DNA from: Axinella damicornis
Lineage: Eukaryota; Porifera; Demospongiae; Axinellida; Axinellidae
DNA length: 64,000 nucleotides
Direction: 5' to 3'
Assembly (NCBI GenBank): GCA_963931865.1
Contig: OZ007509.1
Span: forward strand, 1,067,978-1,131,977
A model generated the notes under the pieces. That model was not told the origin of the DNA. It saw nothing but the letters and a program-made list of their open reading frames with translations, and did no database searches. Below, one piece after another: positions 45,931 to 58,653 of the stretch. The translations under genes were made by a program, and so were the position numbers. Each line of letters begins with the position of its first letter. Position 1 is the first letter of the stretch.

Positions 45931-47024
45931 GGGGCGAGCCTGAGCGAGCCCCACATAGACGAGTTTGCTGTGAATTTTCCATATATTTATATATTTCTTT
46001 ATACCGTATAGCGGGATATTTTCGTAGGTGCAAAATTTCGTATAAATGGCCGTACCCCCTCAGCAGAAATTTTCGTATTCTAATTTTCGTATGCGCCTGC
46101 GCATTGCCACGCCCCCTAGCACTACGCGTACGCAAATAAGTGTCGTCTTTCTGTTTTCGTTGAGGCAATGCACAATGGTGAGAGGGTACGTCTACAATGC
46201 TGATATCTGGGCCTCTGTTGTTGGTAAGAATTTCGGAATAGCCGCCTGGTTGGCGGCATACTCGCCGTCGTTGCTAGTCTCGCGGGGCCAGCCCCGCGAG
46301 ACTAGATTGTTGCTGCTCAGTGAACTGACTTACTTTCATTTGTCGCACTTCCCACTCTGAGTCTCGTTATCGTAGCAGGCTAGCGAGTGTACACGGGTCC
46401 ACTGGAGTCCGTTCGAAGGCTAGAAATACCGCTATAAACCCCACCGCTTGCTCGCCGCTTCCACGTGTTCGATTGCCCGTTCAAAATTTGACGTTAAAAT
46501 TTCGAGGGTTAAAATTTTCGTAGTTTTTATTTTCGTATCTCGAGGCTTCATACGAAATATACGAAAATTAGCACCGTACGAAAATTTCCCGCTATACGGT
46601 ATCTATCGTACGTCGTGCCGTAAATCACTTCCTGCTCGTATTTTGCGTGTCATTGCGTCATGCGTTATTTCCAACCTGAGTTCACTTACTTCCTGCATGC
46701 TCGTGCGTTGATATCATGATGTCGCGCCGGTCTAACTGCGAACTACGAACAGTCTACCTCAACAAGGCCTTGCAAGGATGGAGACTATAGCGGGGCGGTG
46801 AGTGGCTAACAGAGACCGCTCCTGGACCTACCTGCCAGACTGCTTCAAGTGCACGAAATCAATGATTAGTGCGGTCATAACTTTCTCTGGTGTGATCTGT
46901 GTCTGTGTCCTTAACTCTCCGTCAGACTCACATTCTGATGACATGCACATGCAACTGCTCCATGCACATTCAGTACCTGCATGTACTCGCTCAGGCTCGC
47001 CCCACAATGTTCTGCATTCGTCTA
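45931..47024. mobile_element. Non-autonomous TIR element copy 2, interrupted by another element
   Basis: The left end GGGGCGAGCCTGAGCGAG and the right end near 46989-47005 (CTCGCTCAGGCTCGCCCC) match copy 1. A 600-base element (46002-46602) is inserted inside it, and the middle is shortened relative to copy 1. Confidence 0.7.
46002..46602. mobile_element. Nested element with ACCGTATAGCGGGA termini
   Basis: The left end TACCGTATAGCGGGATATTT and the right end ...AAATTTCCCGCTATACGGTA are inverted copies. Inside is a perfect hairpin around CTCGCGGGGCCAGCCCCGCG (about 46278-46306). No coding content. Confidence 0.75.
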
Positions 47025-47090
47025 GTTATATTATATTACGCGGCACAATTTTTCCTATACCAGGAGTGTAATATATATATATATATATAT

Positions 47091-48290
47091 ATTTGTAGCT
47101 CATGAAGCCATACTATCAAAGGAGCCGACACTAGAATAACAGCTGTACCGCAACAGAGCCCGCTAGCTCAGCAGGGCAATACTCATATTCCCCAGGATGT
47201 GGTTTGAAGTTGATTAGGGCAAAACTCATACCAGACAGGAAACAATATGCAGGTTACTACAGCAACAAAACTGGATAACATCACGAAAGAGCATAGCTGG
47301 ATAACGTTCTCAAAAGAGAGTAACTACATGTAGAAGAATGGATAACATTCTACAAAGCAACAAGAGCATAATATTATACACTAAAACTACATCAAGTCCT
47401 CCAGTTCAAATTATGCCATCGAAAAGACCATCAACTGATGCATGAGCTGCAGAAGGTGGGTTAACATACACTATAAAGTTCTGTGGCGATATGTTCACAG
47501 TGCAGTTGCTCAGTCCAGAGATCAGAGACCCAAGCATAGTACCACAACATTGCTGTTGAGTAGGAGCAAGTACACGTGCCTGCTGAACAGGATATACAGG
47601 CTTTTGTACTAGAGCAACGCTAGACGAACCACCAGTGTTCTCTTTGTCCATCTCATCAGCAAACGACTTTTTGCCTTGCACAAGGATACCCGATACAGCC
47701 TTTTTCAGCGCCAGTGACGGCCGCTCATAAAGTTGCAGTGCGTTGGACCGATGGCCAGTTACATCTACGGACCTCAACGACGAACCGCGACAGCCAGTAG
47801 TTGAGCGATGTCGCTGTAGGGCACTGCAACAAGTTAGAAGGGCACAGTTCGCTATTGTCGATCTGTCTGACAGATTGACTCTGGCACTCAATCACCGCTT
47901 CGTTCCTCTGCGCTCTCCACTCTTCAAAAACTCTACTCGACCAATTAGTAGCCTTCTTCGTGTTCTTTGGCACAAAACCCTTGTAAACGGTCTCCATTTC
48001 AACACTGGACGACGGCGGCTCCTTGAAATTTTCGTCAGAATAGCTCTCGCAACATCCCCACTCGCTGCACCAAGGATCTCCCAAACAGGAGGGTTTTGAA
48101 CACATGCTTCTCGATCTCAGCTAGCTAGCTAACTCTCCCGCCGCGCCCGAGGTCTATCAATCACTGTCTCAGATTCAAAACTGCGGGCGGTTGTTACTAT
48201 GCCAACTCTATGACGCAAAACAGTTCTCCACGTTGATTTGCTGTCTTGTCCAATTAGGCCAACAGTAGTATGGCTTCATGAGCTACAAAT
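47091..48290. mobile_element. 1.2 kb TIR element carrying a broken ORF
   Basis: The ends ATTTGTAGCTCATGAAGCCA and its inverse pair over about 25 bases (47091-47115 and 48266-48290). An AT repeat adjoins the left end. It carries the minus-strand ORF remnant described separately. Confidence 0.75.
47406..48105 (-). pseudogene. Remnant of a transposon-derived protein (Crypton/ZMYM/QRICH1-like N-terminal part, tentative)
   Basis: The first frame (48105-47725) has NTKKATNWSSRVFEEWRAQRN and SLNYWLSRFVVEVRR, a pattern I associate from memory with the region before the tyrosine-recombinase-like core in Crypton-derived ZMYM and QRICH1 type proteins. The reading then shifts to a second frame (to 47406) with KKSFADEMDKENTGG and NCTVNISPQNFIVYV. 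The core domain between start and end is missing, so the product is not functional. The family name is uncertain. Confidence 0.45.
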
Positions 48291-48291
48291 T

Positions 48292-48431
48292 GGTTAAACC
48301 ATGGCTTCTGAGGGCGTTACCGGATATACCCTCGGTGGTCAATTATACCGCCCTCGGGCCTGCGGCCCTCGGGCGGTATAATTGACCACCGAGGGTATAT
48401 CCTGTAACGCCTCAGAAGCCATGGTTTAACC
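48292..48431. repeat. 140-base near-perfect palindrome
   Basis: GGTTAAACCATGGCTTCTGA starts the left arm, and the right arm ends with the inverse at 48431. The arms are about 66 bases and meet at a GC-rich tip (GGGCCTGCGGCCC). It abuts the 1.2 kb element on one side and a truncated GGGGCGAGC-type element on the other. Confidence 0.85.
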
Positions 48432-48441
48432 TATACATATA

Positions 48442-49116
48442 TCGTACGTCGTGCCGTAAATCACTTCCTGCTCGTATTTTGCGTGTTCTTGCGTCATGCG
48501 TTATTTCCAAACTGAGTTCACTTCCTGCTCGTGCGTTGATATCGTCCAACTGAGACGCGAACTATGAACAGTCTACCTCAACAAGGCCTTGCAAGGATGG
48601 AGACTATAGTGGGGCGGTGAGTGGCTAAAGCATTTCATGAAGACGGGGAGAGCGCTTCAGTGAGACCAAGGGAGGTGATCCTCCTTGAACTCACAATCCC
48701 CTATAACTCGCCGGAGTCCCTTTCAAATGCTAAGCCATGCAACTGCTCAGAGGATGGGAAGTTGACTGCCCTGCACACGGTAACACTAAACTCACTGTGA
48801 CCAGTCATGACAGATCTGGCATCAGCAGAGAACGAGGAAGTCATCCTCGGTGGCAACAACAGAGACAGAGACCGCTCCTGGACCTACCTGCCAGACTGCT
48901 TCAACGCTGTGAAGTGCATGCACGAGTGTCATAACTTCTGGTGTGATCTGTGTCGTTAAGTTGTGTTATGCTCCCCGTCAGACTCACATTCTGATGACAT
49001 GCACATGCAACTGCTCCATGCACATTCAGCACAATGTCATGCAACTGTTCCATGCAAATTCAGCACCTGCATGTACTCGCTCACGCTCGCCCCACAATGT
49101 CCTGCATTCCCCTACT
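48442..49116. mobile_element. Near-identical copy of the 45150-45919 element, left end missing
   Basis: It matches 45247-45919 base for base apart from a handful of changes (for example CTCTGTGG against CTCGGTGG near 48847). The left GGGGCGAGC terminus is absent, replaced by the palindrome at 48292-48431. Confidence 0.8.
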
Positions 49117-49284
49117 AGTAGTATTGCCGTTTCCAATCCACGTTCCGTTTTAATTATCCTTGGCTCAGCAGAAGCATTCCATCGCGCATGCATGCATGGG
49201 CGTGGCTTTCCCACCCAGCGCAAACTAAGTGCGCGTGCAACTAGACCATGAATAATAGTGCGACTGGAGGTTAGATAATACGAC

Positions 49285-50473
49285 ATGGCGTTCCCAGTTT
49301 ACTTTCTTGTGCTAGTCCTCTGCTCTGTGCCCAGACGTTCTACCCAACAACCCCCGTCTTCTGGTGAGTTGCTGTACTTCCCATTCATGCTGCCCCCGGT
49401 TCAATACGTTACCCTGCATGATGTCAATGTCTTGTTGTGTCGACTAAAACTGCGCTAGCTAGAATACCGATCTCGCTTAACTTTGTAGTCGATCGAAGAA
49501 ATGTAATATGTGGGGGTTATAGCTACACACAAACTGTACAAAATAGACTGACCAGTATCTTCAGCTTTGTATAGAAGAACATAGCTAAATATTGGGGTAG
49601 TTAGCTGTGTATGATGTCTGGCATATACTTTCATATGCCTGCTCCCTTCTCCTAATGCACTCTACATGACCCCTCCAACTGTTCATCTTGTACTGGTAGG
49701 GGTACCTAGCCTGTATATGTGTGTGCATGAGTGTCGTTTGCCGTGATTCCTGTAAATTGATGGTAAGCAGCAGTACATTTTTTCCTAGTCTAGCCTTGCA
49801 TTGCAAATGACACACAGTAGCAACCTGTGCTAATCAGGTGTGCAATCCAGACTGACGGAACAGACAAAGGACTAAGTACAAAGCATGCAAAAAATACTTT
49901 AATGTGCAAAGTATGACAGCTGTGAGGCGTTTCAGACCGTTCTTGCACCAACTCTTGAGGATGCTGTTTTACTGCCTTCATATCCTCGCTACAATGCAGT
50001 CGGTGTTGCTGATCAGTGCCTAGTGGGTATTCATTTCCTCCAGTGTATTTCAGAACTCTTATTCATAGTCCTGCAGGTTATGACAAACCTGCTCTTATTT
50101 GACGTGCTGTCTGAACACATGCAGGTGTGCGCCTCTGCCTTGATGGCACAGTATGCAGCACAGTTATACCCAACAACACCATCCTGCATGCACCCTGGAA
50201 ACATATCCCGTGATGATGGCCTATCCTGTGTCTCTGCCCTGAATGTGAATGACATTGGGGAATGGTTCTACCCGGATGGAGAGGAAGTGACACTTTCTCC
50301 TGGTTCAGTATTTTCTTCACTTTCAAGAGTTCGACATGTGGTACTCTTGAGAGGTGAAGCTGACTTCACCTCAGATGCAGAGGGGGTGTACACATGTCGC
50401 ATACCAGATGAGAGCGGAGTGCAACGAACCCTCTACGTTGGAATATACCAGACCAGCACGTATGAAAGCTCAA
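49285..50473 (+). pseudogene. Truncated, frameshifted copy of the 5' end of gene E
   Basis: Exon 49285-49363 encodes a leader like that of E (MAFPVYFLVLVLC, then QQPPSSG). Exon 50125-50473 encodes Ig1 with VRLCLDGTVCSTV and EGVYTCRIPDESG. A 4-base insertion at about 50186-50190 (CTGCATGCACC against CTGCACC) shifts the frame and gives an early stop. Homology to E ends at about 50515, where the upstream block of gene F begins. All later domains are missing. It is oriented opposite to E. Confidence 0.88.
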
Positions 50474-50515
50474 GTGAGCAACTGTGCAGACAACGTTAGC
50501 TAGCGTTGCTGGAGT

Positions 50516-51232
50516 GTGTGTGTAGAGGGGTTCTGAGACTTGGTACATAATTATAAGATCTAGATGCAGGTGCATGCATTGTATACGTGGTTCTTACTGC
50601 AGTTATAATTCTAGTTGCAGAAGTGATGCTGCAAAGCTTCTGCTGTGTACTCATAGGGACAAACTGTTACATCTCCTCCACACCCCATCTCATGCCACCA
50701 TGGTACAATTTCCAAGTCTATATGGCACTTTTTCACTCCTGTTGGCCCGTGTCTTCACCCTCCACTAAATGCCCTCCTACACACATACACTCACGGTACT
50801 TCAACTCTATCTTTGATTCAGGGACACTGTTTGTCTCGAAATTGATGCATTCATAAAACAACAATACTTTTAGCAGAAACTCATATCATGGTTTACATAT
50901 TTGACAAAATAAAGATAAACAGCATCCGATACCATGAACCTCAACTCTATCTAATCATAGTAATGACCACACTCTACTAATTGGTTGCATAGTTAATAAC
51001 CCATAATGGTCTCTTATATAAGTGGTGGATGCAACTCTGCTGCCATGCAGTAGCTAATTCACTCACATGTTGTAGCTAGTGACATCGATATCATAGCTCA
51101 GAGGACTGGAATGCTCCAGAACATCCAATTTCTCTGTAGTCTGACAGTGTACAGTATAGTGCTAGCAAGTGCTTGTAAGAGTGCTATAGCGACAGAAGCT
51201 AAGTCTTAGTATAGTGCAGAGTGCAGTAAATA
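50516..51232 (+). promoter_or_regulatory. Upstream block of gene F
   Basis: The sequence resembles 17460-18132 upstream of C more than the B, D and G blocks, including the GATCTAGA...GGTGCATGCATTGTAT stretch. It runs to the first exon of F. Promoter identity is inferred from position only. Confidence 0.45.
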
Positions 51233-54200
51233 ATGCAGTCACTGTGCATACAGTGTTGTACACCACTGGGCCTCACTCTCATGGTACTCTGCAGCTACTG
51301 GATGGTACTAGCTGGAGGTCAGACTTGCTCTCTCTCAGGTAACTTCATGTTTCCTGTAGTGGCAACCACCTCTGTGTCAGCACAACTGTGTTTTAATACC
51401 TACTCTTGTGGGTCATAGCTATTTATTCCAAGTAGATGTTGAGTTCCATATTTCCATGCATGATTCACACTTCTAGAACTCTTCGTATACGTACCTGCAT
51501 GCTTTTCATATGAGCATGAAATATTCCATGGTTCATTTGTTTTATGACAACTAGCCATATGCAGTCACTGTCATGGTGTGTATAATATTATAGTGACTTA
51601 ATTTCCAGAGTGGTGGGAGAGGGTATGGCTCAACTCTTTGTGCACACATGATATCATTGTGGACCCAATAGCTATCAGATTCTGATTTTATACTGCAACC
51701 ATATTCACCATCATCCGTGCAGCTGCTGACCTTTCATTGCGTACTGTTACTGTGAGTGCTGTGAGGGAGGATGGCCCACCCAACTCCTGGTGCTAGAGTG
51801 ACCTGGAGCACAACAGTACCACCTGAGTGTGTGGCATCTGTCACAGTGGAGTTCAGCACTAGTAGCAGAGGGAGTGTAGTGAGATCCTACACAACTACCA
51901 ATACATCAGAGACTGAGGTCATTCAGACTGGTCTCCAGTGTGATACAACCTACTACATCAGAGTGGAGGTTACTGGAGTAGCCTCACTTGGTACGCTGAA
52001 CAGCAACCAAGTACCAGTACGTGTAGGAGGTAAAGTCAAACTCACTCTGTAACTGTACAGTTGTGTTGTGTTATGCAATTAATTGTTACAGCAACTTTTA
52101 CTGAATGGTGTTATGCCATTTCACAGATATACCAGCCCCAGCCCCAGTCATAGTGAGAGCTGAAGTCACTGCAGACAACACAAGTATCAGAGTGTTGTGG
52201 GTGTGGTCACGTCAGGGTCTGCTCATGTGTCTTGACAGTGTTAGAGTTGACTACCAACCTGAGGGAGGCTCTCAGATGATGTACACAGTGGACAGTGCAA
52301 CAGCAACCAGTGCCACCTTGTCCAACCTCCCGTGCAACACACAGTAGCTACACCATCACTATTTATGCTGTGGGTGGTAGGACTGGTAGAAGGAGTACCA
52401 CCAGAGCGGTTTCTCTACCAGCAAGAGGTACTGTTACTGTATACAGCAGCTAATAGACACTTAATTTAGCTACATAGTATAGTACACTTCACTATATATC
52501 CCCTCCAGCCCCTCCCACTCCCACTGAGGTCACTGTTCAGGTCACAAATGCCTCAAGTGTCAGGGTAGCATGGCAGTGGACTAGTTCAGGTCCAGCTCCC
52601 AGCTGCTTCAACACCACCCATGTGACCTACCATCCTGAGGGAGGTGGTGAGTCCTCCCTGCAGCTCAGGGACCCAGCAGCAACTGAGACCATCCTCACTG
52701 GTCTCCAGTGCAACACACGCTACACCATCACTGTGGTGGCCACTGCTGGAGAGCACAGGAGAGAGAGTGCAGCAATGACAGCGTTCCGTCCACTAGTGCA
52801 ACAAGGTATATATGGTCTGCGTGACATGTGTGAACACACAGCATTATTGGTCCCTAAACCTGCTCAAAACCCTATCACTGCAGGTCCACATAATCTTTCA
52901 GCAGCTGTGCTATTTCCTACCTCAATGTATTTGACATGTTCAATCACTGGTCCTGGACCAACACTACCCCCTGACCCTGGAACCAGGCCATGGCCATCTG
53001 CTGACCCTGGGGATAGGATATCTGCTGACCCTGGTCTGCTGGCAGGAGTTGCTGTGTTAGTGATCGTGCTGGTGCTTGCAGCAGCCTGCGTCTTGATAAT
53101 ACTCCTTGTCGTGCGGAGGTAAGACCTTAATCTGCACCTTTGGGAACATGAAGTTGCTGCTGCGCAATACACATGTCCCTGTTTCCTTAAGTGTAGGTTT
53201 GCCTTTCAGAAGAGGTAGTCCATCTGCCATGCATGTACGGCTTTCCTATAGGCAAGGTAGGAAGGGCATGAAGGTCACTGCAGTGGAATTGGCTGACATA
53301 ACAGATATTGACAGCAAAGAGGAACAAGATGCAGCTACAGCTGTTGACAACACCAGCAATGAGAGAGTTCCTAGTAAGTTGAATGTATAATGGTATCAAT
53401 TGAGTATGAGTTACATTCATGAGCATGAGAGGCTAAACATACCCCAAGTGAAGTGGAAGACCTATGGCTCCAATGTATGCACATTATAGGCAGAGATACA
53501 CCATACACTTGCGCAAACCATGCAAAGTCAGAACTCCAGTGGCAGAGAATGGAGACCTTTTCTGACACATTTAGCTTCATGGCACCATCCGGGGACTCAC
53601 AAACTCTCCTGGGTTGATCTGGGCTTTAGGTGCATGGATACACAAGTTAAGTAATTGTACCCCAAGCGTAATCTCATCACTCATTAAATTGCTATTCTCA
53701 TTTGTTATGTTTCATACGCAGCAATGCGTTGTAATGTTGTAATGTTCATGAGCAGTGTTGAGATAGCTAAATGACCAACACCAAGATCCTACCCACCAAC
53801 CATGAGCCGGGTTGAGATAACTACATTACCAACACACCCACACAGCCTCCCCACCAACCAATGTGGACTACCAGCAGAAGGTGCTGTCTTTGGAGGGGGA
53901 GCAGGTCACCCTGACAGTAAAGGTTGCTGGCAGCCCCACCCCCACTATCACATGGCTCTTCAATGGGAAGAAGGTGAAGGATGACTACTCCACTGAGGTG
54001 GGGAAGGATGGATCACTGACACTCACGTGTGTGGAGCTGAAGCATGCTGGCACCTACACCTTCAGTGTCAGCAACAGTATGGGCAGTGTGGAGGGGTGCA
54101 CCAAACTGGTCGTCCACACTGAGGATGAGGACTGTACCAGTGCACCCAAAGTCGAGAACAACCCAGTTGCTAAGGAAACGTTTGGGGAGTATGTTTCCAG

Positions 54201-56011
54201 CCTTCATGCACACAACAATGGTGGCTTTATTGTGCAATACCAGGTAATAAGTTAGTAGCTCCACATTATGTGCACAATGCAGTGAATTGTCCTCCGCTAT
54301 AGACCTTGCCCTCTGGGGAAGAAGGCCATCAGGTGACCATAGGCAAAACTTCTGCAAACAGGCTTCTAAATCGATTTCGAAACATCACAGCTTGTGAGTC
54401 ATTTTATTGTAGGTATCTTAAGAGATGTGGTTTCTCTTTGTGATAGATGATGATCTTGACGTTTCGTTGTTCCTTTAGATGATGATCATCGTATTGTGCT
54501 GGAGCCCATATCTGGAAGAGTGAATTGTGAACACGAATACATCAACGCCTCCTACATAGATGTAAGATCCTCTACACAACATACAATACAATGTCATATA
54601 TGTGTCACTGGTTTTGTTACTAGCCGTACGTATATCTGACACACAGGGCTATTCTCAACACAGGAAGTACATTGCTGCCCAGGGTGAGCTAGTAATAATT
54701 GGATCACTTCTTAGTGGCATGCATTGACACAAACCGTTGCAGGTCCCCTCCCAAACACTGTCACTGACTTCTGGTGGCTGGTGTGGCAGGAGAGGATCCA
54801 TGTAGTTGCCATGGTAACCAATGTTGTGGAGGGGGGACAGCAGAAGTGTGAGCAGTACTGGCCCAGCCAGGGGAACAGGGAGTATGGTCCATTCAAAGTC
54901 ACCATCACAGACCAGCAGGTGTTTGCAGACTACACCATCCTACAGCTGCTTGTTGCTGTGAGTGTTGTGGCAACTTTATTATTGAGTGGCTGTCCTCATA
55001 CTTATATCTAAAGCAGTGTGACTGCTTGAGTTGCTGTCAGCAGTGCACTTGTGTAAGTGGCGTACTAGCCATGCCGGCACTTTCCTCTACTCCCACAGTG
55101 TGACGAGGGTGGGAGGACTCCACTGAAGGTGACCCAGTTCCACTTTACTTCCTGGCCAGACCACGGTGTTCCAGAGTATGCTGGGCCAACCCTCAACTAC
55201 CTCCGTCGGATGAAGGCCCAGGTGAAACCCTCCGAGGGATCCGTACTGGTTCACTGCAGGTCAGCAAGAAATTGAGATTTAGCTACTGATGGGAGTAAAT
55301 ATGTGTTGTATGTATGTCCAGGCTCATCAAGGCGGTGTCTGTCTCCCTGCAGTGCTGGTGTTGGGAGGACTGGCACACTGATTGCCATTGACACAGCTCT
55401 GGAGCAGGCTGCCCAGGAGGATGTGGTGGACATCCCTGCCACCGTCACCAAGATGAGGAGGCAGCGCATGAAGATGGTCCAATCACCAGTGAGAGAGAAT
55501 TGCGCTGCAAGTGTGTGTTGATAATATGTAGTCTGTTTTGAGTTCACATCACATTGGTAAGAATGTTTGTGTCAGCCTGTAGCAGGGTGAGATGCTCTGT
55601 GGAGGTTTCACATGCTCATTACAGAAATGTGCACATGCAGGTCATGCCATGAAATCTCAAAACTCTCTCCCCTTGTGACCCAACCAGGAGCAGTATGCGT
55701 TCATCCATGATGCTGTTCTGGAGTCCCTCACCTGTGGGGACACCCAGACCCCAGCCTCGGGACTGGTCGGTGCCATTGAGAAGCTGAAGCAGAGGGACAG
55801 TGAAACTGGGAGGACAGGATTCGAGACCCAGTTCCATGCACGTGGCATAGCTAGCTACATATGAACTAAGGTCTTGTAATTATAGTGTGTCAGTATAATT
55901 ACCTCTTACTGTAATTTTCCAGAGAGCAACCACAGTTTCAGACTGCACAAAATATCTGCTGTTTATAGCTACAGGACAAACAAACAGATGGCTATTAGCT
56001 ATAGCATTATT

Positions 56012-57328
56012 GGGGCGAGCGTGAGCGAGCCCCACACTAGCGTGACTTCATTGCGCAGAGCGTGTGTATGTTTGCTTGCTTGCTTGCTTGTTTGCTTGCT
56101 TGTCATCTTGCAAATACCGTAAATTTTAAACTAGGAGAATGCAGGGCATTGTGGGGCTCGCCTGACGTACTGCATGTCAGTATAGTAGTGAAGGCTGGGC
56201 AGTATATGAAAACGGTCAAAGCCATGATCAGCATTGTTGGAAGCAAGTGTGTGACCGAAGAGGGCTATTGCTGGCTGAACCATTCAGTGTTTCTGTTTCT
56301 GCTAGCAATGTTGTTGTACGCATTAGCATGAAGTTGCTGAAAGACGATTTTTAGTATGTCATTGTAGCTATATTCTCTGCATCCTCTCGTGCACATCACA
56401 GCAACTGTGAGCGAGTCAGGTTAGCGTTTATAGCCTAGCAGCAATGTAGCTAGGCTAACCGGCAAGGCGGTACGTGTAGGTCCACGCGCTGTCTCCGTCT
56501 TTGTCAGTGTCGCCGAGGAGGAAGAATGTTCATGATGCTCTAGCCAATGTCCACGAGTGCCAGGGTCTCCGTCTTTGTTGTCGCCATCGTTCGTCGAACA
56601 GCTAGCTACAGGTAGCTAGACGGTCCGTCGAGTTCGTTGAATTTGAATATTATTGTGCACGTGCAAGTGAAATTCGCTGATTTAAAATTTACGGTATTTG
56701 CAAGATGACAAGCAAGCAAGCATACACACGCAGAGCGCAATGAAGTCACGCTAGTGTGTGGGGCTCGCTCACGCTCGCCCCAATCAGCGAATTTCACTTG
56801 CACGTGCACAATAATATTCAAATTCAACGAACTCGACGGACCGTCTAGCTACCTGTAGCTGTTCGACGAACGATGGCGACAACAAAGACGGAGACCACTC
56901 GTGGACATTGGCTAGAGCATCATGAACATTCTTCCTCCTCGGCGACACTGACAAAGACGGAGACAGCGCGTGGACTTACACGTACCGCCTTGCCGGTTAG
57001 CGTAGTAGCTACATTGCTGCTAGGCTATAAACGCTAACCTGACTCGCTCACAGTTGCTGTGATGTGCACGAGAGGATGCAGAGAATATAGCTACAATGAC
57101 ATACTAAAAATCGTCTTTCAGCAACTTCATGCTAATGCGTACAACAACATTGCTAGCAGAAACAGAAACACTGAATGGTTCAGCCAGCAATAGCCCTCTT
57201 CGGTCACACACTTGCTTCCAACAATGCTGATCATGGCTTTGACCGTTTTCATAATACTGCCCAGCCTTCACTACTATACTGACATGCAGTACGTCAGGCG
57301 AGCCCCACAATGCCCTGCATTCTCCTAG
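56012..57328. mobile_element. 1.3 kb foldback element in pseudogene F
   Basis: Arms 56131-56682 and 56782-57328 are inverted copies of about 550 bases. The centre (56683-56781) is an inverted copy of the left flank 56012-56130, including the GGGGCGAGCGTGAGCGAG terminus. So two elements of one family sit head to head. No transposase is seen. ORFs inside the arms appear on both strands and are not real genes. Confidence 0.88.
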
Positions 57329-58579
57329 TAATAACATTATCAAGGCCACCACACTCTTTTTGAGTGCATATGTAATACATTTGATGTTTATCCAGGACAA
57401 ACAAACAGATAGCTATTAGCTACTGCCATTAACATTAATTATCAGGCCCACCACACTGTTTTTGAGTATACATGTGTACATTTGCTGTTTGCATAGAGGA
57501 CAAACAAGATGGCTATTAGCTCGACCATTTGTCTGTACCAACAGGTCCTCAGTCTGGTGACTCCTAAACCTACTGAGGTCACCAGAACCTCTGCCTTCCG
57601 CTTCCCTGATGTAAACAGGAGCATAGAATTCCTGCCACGTGAGACAAAATCTATATTAAGTTTTTGCATAGCTTCAGTTATGGGAGCTAGCTATCATATT
57701 TTGTGGATTTTGTTTTGAAGCAAACTTTTTTGAATATGTAGCTGACGTCTAGAGGGTTGTACTGAAGGGTGAGAGTAACGACTACATCCACGCCAGCTTT
57801 GCACATGTGAGAGCAGCATGATCTGTGTCACTGTTTCTAAAGATCGTTGTGAGCATGCAGACATGTGCAGCACTTCACATATATGGTACACTGACAGTGA
57901 TCGTGGCAGTATGATCCTGTCAGTATGCTACAGCATGGCAGTGATATCTTAACTCCATTTGTTAAAAACTCCCATTCAATGCAATATTTAGCCATAGCTA
58001 GACTATTTCTTCTTGGGAAACGTGGAAGTGCATTACCCCACAGTACTCCTTAGGATCATACAATAGGTAGCTTCATTCCCAGGCCATTCACACCGCAGTA
58101 TTTTGATTGATTGCAGTATGCAAATGCAGCATACTGCAAGCGATCAAACACTGGCAGTGGGAATGGGGGAATAATTATATGTTTGGAATCTGTTAAGTGC
58201 TTTATTGGGAAAGAATTCCTCTTACGTACGTGCACCATCACCATCTAGACCCTTTTCTCCACATGTACACATGCAGGGCTACAAGCAGTACAAGGGGTTT
58301 ATCATCGCTCAGGCTCCAATGAAGTTCACGTGCCAAGACTTCTGGAAGATGATCTATGAGAGGGAGTGTGGGGTGGTCGTGATGCTGTCAGACCTGGTGG
58401 AGAATGGAAGGGTAGGATAAAGCTACTGACATTGTAGCTACCATGAGCTCAGCATGTAATCTCAGTTGCAAATCTCTGATGGTGACCTGAAGAGGCTAAG
58501 CTCTGCACAGCTAGCCTCCATTTTTGCATGCTTGCTGCAAGTGATCAAAATCTGGTGGTGTAAAAGGCCTGCGAACAAG

Positions 58580-58653
58580 TAGCCTCGTTCCCAGGCCGTG
58601 TGGGAAGAGAGAAGACGTCTTCTCTCCTCCCACGCGGCCTGGGAACGAGGCTA
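58580..58653. repeat. Foldback of the TAGCCTCGTTCCCAGGCC family in pseudogene F
   Basis: Longest member seen: arms of about 35 bases meet at GAAGACGTCTTC, a perfect palindromic tip. It lies in a D2 intron beside an older half copy that gene A also has. Confidence 0.85.

Noticed and set aside
50023..50499. 158-codon ORF as an intact Ig receptor
   Set aside because: The frame before the 4-base insertion is different from the frame after it. The ORF only looks continuous because it begins in intron sequence.
56062..57400. ORFs repeated in opposite orientation around 56062-56331 and 57104-57400
   Set aside because: They mirror each other because they lie in the arms of the foldback element, and have no domain likeness.
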